Position numbers and translations under genes: made by a program. DNA of 64,000 nucleotides from Gari tellinella (lineage: Eukaryota > Mollusca > Bivalvia > Cardiida > Psammobiidae), in NCBI GenBank assembly GCA_922989275.2, contig OV277864.1, positions 7,378,001 to 7,442,000 of the forward strand, read 5' to 3'. This document shows, piece after piece, positions 46,243-57,003 of this stretch; position 1 is the first letter of the stretch, and each line of letters begins with the position of its first letter. Under the pieces are notes generated by a model. The model did not search any database. It was not told the origin of the DNA and saw only the letters and a list, made by a program, of their open reading frames with translations.

Positions 46243-47402
46243 TCATTATTATTATTATTAAACCAGATTTATACAGCGCTCTTTTCACACAGGTGTAGTG
46301 CGTTCAAAAGCGCTTCACATGAAATTACACAAATGTACCTACAAAGCAAGAAAAGACAAAATAACTACAATAAGATCTAAAATAAACATGAATAAACATA
46401 TAAAAGACAGCCACCAATATGGCGATCACATTACTCCCATCAATCAGCAATGAAGCGACCGAATTCTGATTGTCGACCGATAGAAACAATTGTAGAGCGC
46501 CCAATGCAGGCCGCCAGAAAAAGACAAATAACTACAATTAGATCTAAAATAAACATGAATAAACATACAAAAGACAGCCCCCAAATTGGCGATCACATTA
46601 CCCCATCAATCAATTAGCAATGAAGCAAATGGCTTCTTAATGCCGACTGATAGAAATAACAGTAGAGCGCCCAATGGAGGCCACCGAGAAAAGACAAATA
46701 AATACGATTAGATCTAACATAAACATGAATTAACATACAAAAGACAGCCCCCAAAACGACGTACATTACCCCATCAATCAATTAGCAATAAAAGAAAAAT
46801 GGCTTCTTGATGCCGACTGAAAGAAATAAAAGCAGAACGCCCAATGCAGGCCACCCAATGTAACATAACTAGGAAAAATAGCAGCATGCGACAATAACTA
46901 AAATTTATATTAGAGACCAACAAACCAGATAATACTCCAGAACTCCTATTTGGACCCACAACATCTACAGAAAGAACATATCGCATAGGTAGCAGTGTCT
47001 AATAACAAATATTAAAGAAATGACGTTTTTTGAAGACTGCAACTGAGCTCGCATCTCTGATGGTAGACTGTTCCTGAGCTTTGGGGCTGCATGCATGAAA
47101 CTTCTATCTCCAAACCTCACCAAACGACTCCTCGGTACAACCAACGATAATGATTTAGTAGCAGACCGCAGCTCTCTCCGAGGTTTATACACGTCAAGCA
47201 TATTTACAATGTACCTTGGAGAATCATTGCACATATTTTTGTATTTGAGTGTCAGAATTTTGAATTCAATTCTGTGTTGAACTGGAAGCCAGTGAAGATC
47301 CTTCAAGACTGGCGTGATGTGATTGTACCGAGGGTACTGGTAATGATGCGGGCTGCTGTATTTTGCACACGCTATAGTTTGCATAGTGAGTTTTGTCATA
47401 AT
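46243..47402 (-). mobile_element. 5'-truncated CR1/L2-like LINE with tandem 3' UTR
   Basis: The minus-strand frame 46965-47399 encodes HITPVLKDLHWLPVQHRIEF, KILTLKYKN, SPRYIVNMLDVYKP and APKLRNSLPSEMR. This is the C-terminal block seen after the reverse transcriptase in many CR1/L2-type elements. After the stop comes a 3' UTR with three ~170-bp repeats. It then ends in a conserved tail (AGCGCTGTATAAATCTGGTT) and an (AAT)n run at 46243-46260. Only the last 140 codons of ORF2 remain. Confidence 0.8.
46345..46860 (-). repeat. three ~170-bp tandem units in a LINE 3' UTR
   Basis: AAAGACAAATAACTACAATT, GATCTAAAATAAACATGAAT and GAGCGCCCAATG recur at about 46348, 46513 and 46688. Confidence 0.85.
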
Positions 47403-48587
47403 GGCAGTGAGTGGATTATTACGGCTATTTTCTTTGGGTGAGTGTTTTTCCTACCCTTACATACGTTTAGTTGCATCTAACAGTGTGGAAGATGTTCTTT
47501 TCTTTTCTCCAAATTACGAAAACATGGCGATTACAAACAGTTCTGATGGGCGGATGGATGTATGAGTTAAGGTATACGGCACTGCGATACAGACTATGTC
47601 AAACAGCGACGATAAATGATGAGGGACGATAAGATGAGATGATGATGATTTCGGGAACATGAATTCGGCTAATCTCGTGTTCCTTGTGTAGCAGCTAATG
47701 GGAAACAAAACAACAACTTGTCTTCCTTTAGTTCTTGGCAAAGGGGATAATGTCGGTCTAATAAGCAGAAACAATTCCCTATGACAATTTTAAAGCCCCC
47801 AAAACTTCGATAAGGTAGGAAGGTCTCTTGAGAAAACATTTTGGAGCCAGACCAGATGTACGTTTGTAGCCAGATCAGATGCAGTATACACACTGGCGCT
47901 CGTATTATTATTCCTCAAAAACTTATTCTCTGTAATTCGAGTGTTTTATCGTTTAGCCCTTTTCACCATAGCTTGTTGTCCGTATTGAAAGCAGATGTTG
48001 GCTTAAAGCATTATGATGTCATGTCAACATGTACCATCTGCTAGACTATAGAAAATATTTCTTATTTTTGCTGCATAAAGTGGAACTATGTTCTACAGTA
48101 GATACATAAATTAAATGCGTAAAATGCGATATAGGTTAATCAAGATCTCTTTTACGTTACAAATTATCAGGCTATATCGCTTCATGAAAAAACCTCTAGG
48201 TTTAACACACAGTCAATGTAATACTGTTATTTATGCACATATAGTTATTAAGATACACAAATCTACAACTTAGATTGAAAGCATCCAAAATAAAATGTTT
48301 CAGCCTGCCACCAACAACATAAGCCCATGTCTTACCTTGTCGTACGCAATTTCCTAGACTGTCTCACTTGTTCTCTCAATGAATATTTATACAATGTACT
48401 CGATCATGCGCACTACGCGCCGACCAGCCAAACTTTGATTACGTAATGCTTCCATGCTCGACAGGCATGATTTCTTTATCAACCACATGTAACCCCTTCA
48501 CTTCATAGCGTCATCAATTTTAAACAAGTGTCGCCGCTTTTATTTCTCAAATTTTAGGATAATAAACGTTATAAATATTAAATTGAG
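47403..48587. other. MITE relics, otherwise unassigned
   Basis: A family B left end lies at 47482. GATAAGGTAGGAAGGTCTCTTG (47809, split) matches the duplicated locus at 17625 and 37575. A degraded family C copy is at about 47950-48125. No gene seen. Confidence 0.5.
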
Positions 48588-48657
48588 TGTAAAATAGTTT
48601 GGATCCTGATCAGACGCCGCATTACGTGGCGTCTGACCAGGATCAAAATGGTTTCCA
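48588..48657. repeat. isolated core palindrome
   Basis: GTTTGGATCCTGATCAGACG and CCGC face GTGGCGTCTGACCAGGATCA. A clean copy of the shared core without recognisable MITE ends. Confidence 0.85.
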
Positions 48658-48890
48658 AATGTCCATTGTATTCGGGGTAGGCAGTGAAGGGATTAAAGTG
48701 AACATGTAGGTGTGTTGCATATCTTAATGTATAGTACATATATTAGTATAAATGTTATTCAGTAAGCATTAATGAAAATTTTGATCGATGTTTATTTGCC
48801 AAAACTGAAATAAATTACACAATACTCATTTGTTTCGATAAGAACAATTGGCACTTGGCAATATATAATGTGTACAGTTTTGATATAAAG

Positions 48891-49113
48891 TTTACCCTTT
48901 TGAACCCTAGTAATACATACATGCATCCCCTGCAAAGAGTACACTTGTGATATGCAAGTAGTGAAGATCCCTAAAGGAGCCCTTTGATCAGGGTCTGCAC
49001 TGTTTTCGATATTGCAATGCTTTGACCAAAACAACCTTAATAATCAAAGTTGCACTGGACTATATTGGAAACTGGAACTGTACATTTAAATTGTCAGGGA
49101 GGAAACGGTTGAA
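48891..49113 (-). mobile_element. family E MITE
   Basis: In inverse orientation to 34651-34901: TTTACCCTTTTGAACCCTAG at one end, CAGGGAGGAAACGGTTGAAA at the other, and the variant core CCTTTGATCAGGGTCTGCAC. Confidence 0.65.
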
Positions 49114-49339
49114 ATATGCATCACATCATCTTATCTTCATTGGTGTCCTTGACCAACTTTATTAATTGAACCAGATTTTCAACCTCTTATCGCAGCTACA
49201 AAAGTTTCTCTGCGTTAATATTTTTAGATTCTACAACAAAGCCTGTTGCGGATTGGTCGTAGTGTGCCCGAATTGTCCGAATTAGTGCTAATCTTTAAAT
49301 TGGCATATTGCCTTCATGGTAGGACCATATAAATACGAA

Positions 49340-49545
49340 AGACTCAAGCAGGAAACGTAACACAAACAATACGCCCACCTCTCAAGCAGAACACACACAC
49401 ACACAGTCATACCACAACAAACACAAAAAAACACGCAATACCATTCCTTCATCTACACACTAAATAGAAAACAACACGCAAGAAAAACTTAAGCTAAGTG
49501 AATATAGGAGCCCGCCTTGGTACGGTCAGTAGCAATCAATAATTA
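49340..49545 (+). repeat. copy of 17145-17360
   Basis: AAAGACTCAAGCAGGAAACG to CCGCCTTGGTACGGTCAG, about 90 percent alike by eye. The CA/CG microsatellite is short here. Confidence 0.85.
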
Positions 49546-50636
49546 ATTATAAATTAATTAATATCATTGTCCATATTACACAAACATATATAAACAAACA
49601 TGTTGAACACTAATAGGTTCACTGTAACCTTTAACCAGATGGGCTGTGATGGCTACATAAACTAAAACCCGCATGGGCATATGGGAAATATGCCTATTGG
49701 TCCATATTCATGATTGCATTATGTGGGACTTTTTTTCAATGGACGAATAAATTAAACGCCTACAAACACGTATTTATTGAATAATGGATTAAATGGTATA
49801 ATTTTGGAAAACTCATTTTATAATCGACTCTTTAACGCCATGAATTGATCGGCCTTACACTGTTGACTGCAATATATTTACAAATGTGTGTATTTAGGGC
49901 AATTGGAATAAAACTGACCATCTATAGGACTGCCATTTAATATCATGATTTAGGTTGCAAACTGTACGTAAAATGGTCCTTCAAAACGTCGTACGTATTT
50001 TTTTGGCATTCTCTTGGAATCTACGATTTAATTTTCATGCATGATACGTCATTTAACCCTTTCAATCTAAATTACGCCTTAAAGCGCGTTTGTAAACAAT
50101 TCGGGCCTGGTAAGAACAGCGTTACGCGGCGTCTGTCAGGATCCAAACTGTTTGACACTCGTATAGCTATTTTTAAGTCATACAACCTTTAATCTAGTTT
50201 TGAAACGTGATTTGCAGACAACAATACTAAAGCAGACGACAATAAAGCGGTGAAGGGGTAAAATTCTCCCGAATAATTTGATCATGAAAGGGTTAAAAGA
50301 TATGTTTGTTATGGATTGAAGATGTACATGTATCATAATTATGGCAGCTATTCTGTGTGACGGGTTATGACGACATAATGACATTGAAAGGGATAACAAT
50401 TTTCATAGTGTAGCAACCGAGTCCTTATATTATGCTGAAATATAGCATCCAACGGTCATTCTCTGTAAACAAATGTTTCTACAAACAATACTTTTCTTAC
50501 AAATGTCTTTGTGATAAAACTATATGCTGCAGTTTTTATATCTGTGTGTCAATATCGCTCATAAAATATCACCAACATACTGACTACATGTATTACAATT
50601 GTTTTCTTTTGTTTTGAGTAAATATTGAAGACAATT
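49546..50636. other. unassigned with one core
   Basis: A core at about 50091-50160 (CGTTACGCGGCGTCTGTCAG, ATCCAAACTGTTTGACACTC). No gene seen. Confidence 0.45.
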
Positions 50637-50789
50637 AAGAAATGAATTGATTTTTTGGCGTTCAAGCGAAATGAACGACAGAAAATTATCGGCAAATACT
50701 ATGAATCGCACTAGCGATTCATGGTAAATTTGCCGATAATTTTCTGTCGTTCATTTCGCTTGAACGCCAAAAAATCTGTTCATTTCTTA
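50637..50789. repeat. near-perfect 72-bp-arm hairpin
   Basis: The left arm TAAGAAATGAATTGATTTTT and its reverse complement at the right pair over about 72 bp with roughly five mismatches. The tip is GAATCGCACTAGCGATTC. The longest near-perfect hairpin in the window. Confidence 0.95.
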
Positions 50790-51735
50790 TATTTACAATG
50801 TATTTACTGTAATTTCTAATATTAGATTAACATTTTGTAAGTATGTATGTATATGTTTAAATCATATTAGAGGTTGAAAACACGAATAATGTGTACCCTA
50901 TAAGGAACAGCCATGACAGACTTACTGTTCGAAAAATGCTGAGTACATTCGAAAGCAAGAAAAAAAGTCCCATTGTTTACATTCTAAGTCAACAACTTGA
51001 CAGTTTGGCGCGAAAATGCCGATTTATGACGTCATTGGAAGTTACGTCATTTTAAAGGAGGATAATATATTGAGGTTTTTTGTCGTTAAGAAACGCAGAT
51101 AGCTGCTGTTTAGAAGGTATGTCATTTTTCTTGCAATTTATCTCATTAATAAAGAAGAATTTTAGTCGGGTATCATGGTTTTCACTAATAGGAGGGTATA
51201 GATCGGTTTAGGGTAATGACTACTGCAAAAAAGTAACTGATTTTTAAAAAAAAAAGTATAATGTCAAATATTGCTGCAAAACTATAGGCTAATACATATC
51301 AAAATGTTCGTCTCAATGTCCTCTTTCCACTGGTATATATGGCATAAGCATCACAGATAATGACAAGCAAATATACTTGCTACAAAAGTCGTTTCAGGAG
51401 AAGTTTCTAAATATCTTCAGCAAACCACATATCTGCAAAAAAAAGGAAAGAAATACAAGTATCAGGTATTGAATAAGTCAGTGGGAGCATTAGACAAGTA
51501 TTTGTTGCCAAGCATCTTTGAAAACCAAAAGCTATTATTTCAGATGACAACTTGAACAAAGGCCATGTGTACTAGTTTGAAGGGGGGCAACTCTTTTGGG
51601 GACTACTTTCAGAATAATGTATGGTGGCCCATTTATGCAACTCTGCTCAACGTAGTCAAATTATACAAATTACTTGAAACTAACTATTTTGACTGCATAG
51701 CATTGCAACAAACATAGTAAGCTACACACAAAATT
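50790..51735. other. unassigned
   Basis: GATTTATGACGTCATTGG and GTTACGTCATTT at 51020-51050 give two CRE-like TGACGTCA or TTACGTCA sites within 25 bp, followed by an AAGGTATGTC donor-like site at 51114. This could be a promoter and first exon, but no downstream coding exon supports that. Confidence 0.25.
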
Positions 51736-52245
51736 AAAACAAGGGCTATGCAGCCTTAAATCGCTCACCTTGAAAAAATTTAGTCAATGGGGATACATCA
51801 GAGATTTTACCTACTGTCACCTAAATATTCAAAAGCCCAGATGTATTTCAACATAATTGGTAGAAGACCCTAAAAAATTCAACCATAACAAGTATCAAAG
51901 CTGTGGACAAAGTAATTTTTGTGATGACATCAGACTATCTGTCAATTTCTTATTCCAAACACTTAATTCTAAAAGGTTGGGTAGAGGGCCACAAGACAGA
52001 GCTACATGTCAAATATTAAAAGCCTTGGTCTTAAGGTTCCCAACAAGAAAAAAACATAAAAGTTTTTCTACGAGCAACTGATCAGTCCACCAGGCCTTGG
52101 ATAGCCATTTTGGCCTGTACTAACCTTGGTATACAGCTATATTCAGAGAATATGAAGTTTTCAAATGTGAATAGACGTTGGAGGCCGGACGAAGAGCAGT
52201 CACAATAAATCACCTTGCACTTTGTGCTGAAGGTAACTAAAACTA
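51736..52245. repeat. shortened relative of the 20206-21923 element
   Basis: AAATCGCTCACCTTG at the left, GGACGAAGAGCAGTCACAAT and CACTTTGTGCTGAAGG at the right, with one to two diverged internal units (GGGCCACAAGACAGAGCTAC). Confidence 0.65.
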
Positions 52246-52455
52246 GAAACTTAACTGTCAGAGAGAGCCCTACCAATGAACTTGTTCACTGAAGGTTTAC
52301 TGCCCAACCCCTTATATTTCACATTGGCAAACAGTTTAGTACCAGATGAGACAATTGATAATGGGACGGTTAATACGGATCCTATCCATTTAACAAGTTG
52401 GATTAATTTCCCTTATATTCAGACTTGACCTGTGACTTGTTAACATAAAACTCAT

Positions 52456-52646
52456 CAGAGATCCAAATATGGGGAGAATTGAAAAAAAATCACGTTATTT
52501 CTGCATTAAACCCTATGGTGTCACTAATCATTAGAATTGTCTCGTCAAGACGATTCTAATAAGTAGTAACACCATAGCAGCTGGTGCTAAAAGGAGTGAG
52601 AAACCGTTTGAATTGTTCAGTTAATTCCCTCTTATATGAACCCCTG
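52456..52646. mobile_element. family D (hAT-like) MITE
   Basis: CAGAGATCC to GAACCCCTG. The internal hairpin CATTAGAATTGTCTCGTC faces GACGATTCTAATAAG, with TATGGTGTCACTA / TAGTAACACCATA. Confidence 0.8.
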
Positions 52647-52691
52647 GATCATTTGGATAGTAGAATTATTGAAGTCTGGTATAACACTTAC

Positions 52692-52753
52692 CGGTACCAG
52701 GTGGGTACTGTCTATTTCCTATCTGCTGTCCCACTGAGGTGTCTTGTCTTGTT
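52692..52753 (-). CDS. putative host exon (62 bp)
   Basis: A TTTTAACAG acceptor and a strong GTAAGTG donor bound 62 bp that are open in one frame: TRQDTSVGQQIGNRQYPPGT. The reading phase matches a donor at the end of the open stretch at 54740-54888 (two bases plus one), so the two could be consecutive exons of one minus-strand gene. The joined region would be rich in Q, N, G and P, like a disordered linker of a nuclear or RNA-binding protein. Family not recognised. Confidence 0.4.
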
Positions 52754-53044
52754 CTGTTAAAACATCAACAGCAATTCAGAAATTAACACATATCTGACAA
52801 TTTAGTTCACACAAGAACAACGTCAAAGATGTTGAAAGTACTCTTTTTTCAGTATAGCCAATCAGTATGAGGTCCACTATGGGGAACTTTAACACTTTCC
52901 GTGGTAAAGTATATTTAGATATATTTCATACAACACACATGTAGCTAAGCCATGAGGAAAAGTTCTACTTTTTTCCTGAAAGTCGCATAAATCATTTTAT
53001 AGTTTGTTTTGTTTTGTTTACCTCCGTTTCTGCCATCTATGGGC

Positions 53045-53272
53045 TAATTGGACGCCCCAGAGAATGTGAAGCGGAAACAGATAACCAGGTGCCATGTCAT
53101 ACTATTGTTAACAAAAGACTTCTCTGGTTCTTTTAGATGCCCACTGTAAAGGACCTCGGTTTATAAAGTCTCATCCGAAGGACTTGGTCCGACGGAGGAT
53201 CAAATTCACGACTACTGACGTCGTACGTGGGCGCTTTACCCTCGACTACGTCAGCCAGTAAATCATTTTATA
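53045..53272 (-). mobile_element. tRNA-derived SINE 3
   Basis: Minus strand: GGCTGACGTAGTCGAGGGTA and GTGAATTTGATCC form a tRNA-like head. The body TTCGGATGAGACTTTATAAA, CCGAGGTCC and CTAAAAGAACC is a motif I know from invertebrate SINEs. No clear target duplication seen. Confidence 0.7.
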
Positions 53273-53470
53273 GTATTCCTTATCATTGCTCGAAGTTACT
53301 TTCATATTTTGACAGTTTGAATTCTGTCCATAAACCAGGAAATCTGAATCTTCTCATGGTCAAAACCATTTGAGTAGTGTATTGAAGTTTCATTTATTAA
53401 CCCATAACTCTATTGAAGTTTCTTTTATTAACCCAAAACTCCTTTTAACACCTTTCATTATTCTTCCAGT

Positions 53471-53722
53471 TTAACCCTTTACCTCATAGCCTGTTTATAG
53501 TTTTGAAGACAAGTTATCACTTAAAGCAGGTTGAAAGTAAAGCAGAATGTGCCTCAAGGCACATTCTGCTTTACTTACAGCCTGCTTTAAGCTTAAATCT
53601 GCGATGCTATATAAACTATTTGTAATGGTAATTGTTCATGAGGGTATAAACTGGAACTATTTTCTTCAGCGGAGGAATAAATTAAATACGCTAAAAGTCG
53701 CTTCTATGGGGGAAAGTGTTAA
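53471..53722 (+). mobile_element. family C MITE, full length
   Basis: TTAACCCTTTACCTCATAGC to GGGGGAAAGTGTTAA. The hairpin has CAGAATGTGCC and GGCACATTCTG, with CTTTACTTACAGCCTGCTTT on the right. Closely related to the copy at 40372. Confidence 0.85.
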
Positions 53723-53831
53723 AAGTAGCCCATAACTATGAAGTTCTGGAAATGAATCCTGCATGGTATTTAACAAGATTAAAGGGGACTGAAAGTAAAA
53801 GATTACAGTTCGAATAATATAAGTGAAAACC

Positions 53832-54077
53832 AGGGGGCCGTTTCATAAAACATCTTACGACAAATGGTGTCGTAAGTCAAAACTTTAAAATACATTTAAT
53901 CTCTTATTTCTCTATCTAATCCTGTCTTGTGACATCTTTTTGGAATCGTCTTTTCAAGACGATTCCAAAAGGATGTCACAAGACAGGATAAGATGGAGAA
54001 ATAAAAAGAAATTTATACTTTTATAATCTGACTTACGACAAAATTTATCGTAAGAAGTTTTATGAAACGGGCCCCTG
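53832..54077. mobile_element. 246-bp foldback MITE
   Basis: GGGGGCCGTTTCATAAAA faces TTTTATGAAACGGGCCCC. Pairing continues inward through CTTACGACAAA, then CTAATCCTGTCTTGTGACAT to the tip TTGGAATCGTCTTTTCAAGA. Arms of about 110 bp with indels. Confidence 0.85.
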
Positions 54078-54277
54078 GTATGCAACAACACAAGCGGGCT
54101 CATAGTCCCAAATAGGTAAAAACACACAGTACTGTACTACAGACATTCCTTCTTTGTAGGCACTATGATGCAGTGGAACAAACTGCTAGACAGCATAGTA
54201 CATGCTGATTCTGTAGAGGTTTTCAAGACAGCCCTACGAGATCATCCCCAATAAAATTGCGTCTCTTCACATCCGTC

Positions 54278-54374
54278 GTGTAAAAGCCTGAGGGCACATT
54301 CTGCAATAAAATCAACCTGCTTTAAGTGGCCACTAATCTTCACTATTAGAACAGGCTATAGGGTAATGGGTTAA
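54278..54374 (-). mobile_element. family C MITE fragment
   Basis: GGGCACATTCTGC then CAACCTGCTTTAAGTGGCC, ending GGGTAATGGGTTAA. Confidence 0.65.
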
Positions 54375-54492
54375 ACGAATCTAACCAGCGCTGTAGATTA
54401 GGTTTAGAAGTTGACCATTGTATTAGTAGAAGTATCAAATAAATATTCAGATTGAAATATAATCATTTGAGTTAATTCAAAATCTTGATAAT

Positions 54493-54680
54493 CACGGAGC
54501 TCTAGATAAGGAGAGTATCTAAAAACCTAAAATATTTATTTCAGCATTAAATCCTATGATATGACTACTCACTAAAACCATCTAAAAGAGACGGTTCTAA
54601 TGCGTAGCCACACCATAGGATTTTGTGCTGCAATGTGAAACTTTGTATTTGTTCAGTTTAATCCCATATCTGGAGCACTG
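54493..54680. mobile_element. family D (hAT-like) MITE
   Basis: GGAGCTCTAGATAAGGAGAG to CCCATATCTGGAGCACTG, with CCTATGATATGACTACTCAC facing CCACACCATAGGATTTTGTG. Confidence 0.75.
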
Positions 54681-54739
54681 AATTGTCATCTTTTTTTAAA
54701 TACATGCTTTGGAACTTTGTTTACGGAGTTTGGACTATT

Positions 54740-54888
54740 ATCAAGTAGTACCCATTATCTACTGACCCGTTAGTCTGTGCTCCGTTCTGTGTTTGTTGAT
54801 ACATTGCATGGTCAGGTGGGTGGGAGGGTGGAGGTGTAGCTGGCGGACCGGTGGCTGCACAGGTCAACCTCCAAGTCCTTAGTCTGTG
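54740..54888 (-). CDS. putative host exon
   Basis: A CTTTATTTCAG acceptor opens a frame RLRTWRLTCAATGPPATPPP, then SHPPDHAMYQQTQNGAQTNG and SVDNG. Two endings are possible: a weak donor at GGGTACTA (about 54740), which is phase-compatible with the exon at 52692-52753, or read-on to a TAA at 54721. Proline- then glutamine/asparagine-rich composition is unlike the surrounding AT-rich DNA. I do not recognise the protein. Confidence 0.4.
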
Positions 54889-55372
54889 CTGAAATAAAGT
54901 ATCTATGATAAAAAAAATCAGCAACAAAGTAAAGCAACCAATCTTTAAATCCTGAATGATTTGCTAGTTGCAATAGGAATAAATAATATTTTTAAATTTT
55001 GGTTATTTGCCCATTTCAACTGAAACTAAATCACTTTTGCAATTGAGCCCCGACTCATAACAAATGTCAAGAAATTCTGTCAACAAAATAAGTCTAGTGA
55101 GGATCAACAGTCAGCCAATCAGAGCTCAATGCACATAATTAGTATGTGGATATTTCCCTCACATTAAGCATCTTGTCGACACAAAAACAAATAAGAAGTA
55201 ACATTAAAGTCATTGAAGTATGCTAAATATGAGGTTGGTCAACTGTAAACAATGACAAATATAGAACCTTATTTAAACATTCGGGGCAATAATTCTTCAC
55301 AAGCTGATCAGATTTGTTCCAATATTAATCTTGACCAGGATCATACACAGGCTTTGAAAATATTATTAGGAT
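54889..55372. other. unassigned
   Basis: Nothing recognisable; if the neighbouring exons are real this is intron. Confidence 0.4.
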
Positions 55373-55908
55373 TTAAAGGGACTCGCAACCTGATGGTGTA
55401 CTTGTCAAAATAAAATAAAATACTCAAATAAAAGCAAATTTGTGGCATTATTTGGCTTCTGACATTAAAAAAATATGATCAGTCCAAAAAAAGTCTCAAG
55501 AATCGTCACCGAATCTTAGTTTTTTTATATATTTTCCATCGTTTTTCTATAGCGTCAGCTGACGGTATAGTTGTTGCTGTTGCTTCTCTACACGGGCTCA
55601 GACATAAACCCGAGCCGAATAAAGTATTATCGATCGCTACCAGTGAAGTACGTTAATTCGCTACCATATATATAGAGAGCGCTGGTAGCCGAGGTAGTAA
55701 AGGCGCTTCCTCATTTTTCATGTTTGTCTCCGCATGGAGGGTCAAGGGTTCGAATCCCACCAGAGCTTCTTCTTTTCTTTTTTTTTTGAAATGCATTTTT
55801 TAACAGAATTTATTATCCTAAACTATATCTTACCCATTTATATAAGCATTTGACATATATTTACAAATTACTATTTTTAATGCTAAATCAGGTTGCGAGC
55901 CTCTTTAA
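55373..55908. mobile_element. TIR-bounded element carrying a tRNA-Leu-like unit
   Basis: TTTAAAGGGACTCGCAACCTGA-type left end (first bases at 55373) and AATCAGGTTGCGAGCCTCTT right end form about 20-bp inverted repeats. Inside lies the tRNA-like sequence at 55679-55766 and a T-rich stop. No ORF. Confidence 0.75.
55679..55766 (+). pseudogene. tRNA-Leu-like pseudogene
   Basis: Acceptor GCGCTGG pairs with CCAGAGC (one mismatch). The A box GTAGCCGAGGTAGTAAAGGC, the long variable arm TCTCCGCATGGAGG and the B box GGTTCGAATCCC are those of tRNA-Leu. The anticodon arm does not fold. A T-run from 55776 could stop Pol III. Likely a tRNA relic or SINE head, not a working tRNA. Confidence 0.65.
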
Positions 55909-56049
55909 GAACAAATCAGGTTGCTAGAGGGAATTTTTTTTAAAACATGGTCTTTTTGACAATTAAAGGGCAGATAAATGGGGATTTAATGATTTGATTC
56001 AACACAAAACTATAGGATTCTTCTTTTCAGTATACCTTAGGCATATGCC

Positions 56050-56302
56050 TTAAACCAATTGCACCATAAATACACCTTTCTACACCATTAATTTATTCCT
56101 CCATTCAAGAAAATAGCTCCAATTAAAACAGTCATGAATATGTATCACAATAAATATTTTCTGTATTCTATCAGATGGAAGCTTTTAGAAGGCTGAAAGT
56201 AAAGCAGAATGTGCCTTAAGGCGCAATCTGCTTTAATTTCAACCTGCTTTAAGTGGTCACCTATATTCAGTATTAGAAACAGGCTATGAGGTAATGGGTT
56301 AA
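56050..56302 (-). mobile_element. family C MITE, full length
   Basis: TTAAACCAATTGCACC to GAGGTAATGGGTTAA. Hairpin GGCTGAAAGTAAAGCAGAAT and GTGCC face GGCGCAATCTGCTTTAATTT. Confidence 0.8.
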
Positions 56303-56448
56303 TATGAGATGAATATGTAATACTGCTTGAGAAATAGTGTCATATAAAAAAGTATTGATAGACATATGCACAGAGTGGCTGACAGACAGAAAATGGATAC
56401 AATAAAGGCGGCCTAAATAGCCACTATTTATTTTGTCTGTAGCTGGAA

Positions 56449-56655
56449 TACCTCCGTGGTCTAGTGATAAAGTCACTGTGACTAACATCAATAAGCTCCT
56501 CATCACTGTTGGTTCGAATCCAGGTCTGGTTATTCTGAATTTTCATGTGCGAAAACCTTCCAACTGACTTGCAGAATGTCGGTGGTTTTAACCAGTTCCC
56601 TTTTTGTGCATGAAACAGTGCATAAAGGGCTTCTGGGGTCTTCATACACCTAAAT
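56449..56655 (+). mobile_element. tRNA-derived SINE 2, full length
   Basis: A 9-bp target duplication TAGCTGGAA flanks it (56440-56448, 56656-56664). Head: CCTCCGTGGTCTAGTGATAA and GTTGGTTCGAATCC. Body with GTGCATAAAGGGCTTCTGGG. Confidence 0.9.
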
Positions 56656-56689
56656 TAGCTGGAAATTGAGATATAACTGATATTCACTG

Positions 56690-56907
56690 TTAACCCTTTC
56701 CCTCATAGAAGCGCCTTTTACTTTTTAGCGCATCTAATTTATTTCTCTGCTGAAGAAAAATGTCCCAATTTATATTAATGTACCAAAGGATAATTGTTCT
56801 ATACTCTAGCATATGATAGCTTAGGGCGCCTTCTGCTTTACTTTCAACCTGCTTTAAGTGATCACCTGTTTTCAAAACTAGAGACAGGCTATGGGGTAAA
56901 GGTTTAA
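56690..56907 (-). mobile_element. family C MITE, full length
   Basis: TTAACCCTTTCCCTCATAG to ATGGGGTAAAGGTTTAA. The left half of the hairpin is lost; GGGCGCCTTCTGC and TTTACTTTCAACCTGCTTT remain. Confidence 0.75.
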
Positions 56908-57003
56908 AGTAACGCAAAAATCATAACAATTCCAAAAGTTGGTAGCTAAACTACCAAGTGGGTAATAGTTAGGGAAAATATTTGGTTTACAACAGAATAC
57001 TTA

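Noticed and set aside
44700..47540. Large tandem duplication upstream of gene copy 2
   Set aside because: The two short matching stretches are mostly left ends of family B MITEs plus about 40 bp; the LINE between them obscures the rest. Too little to claim a segmental duplication.
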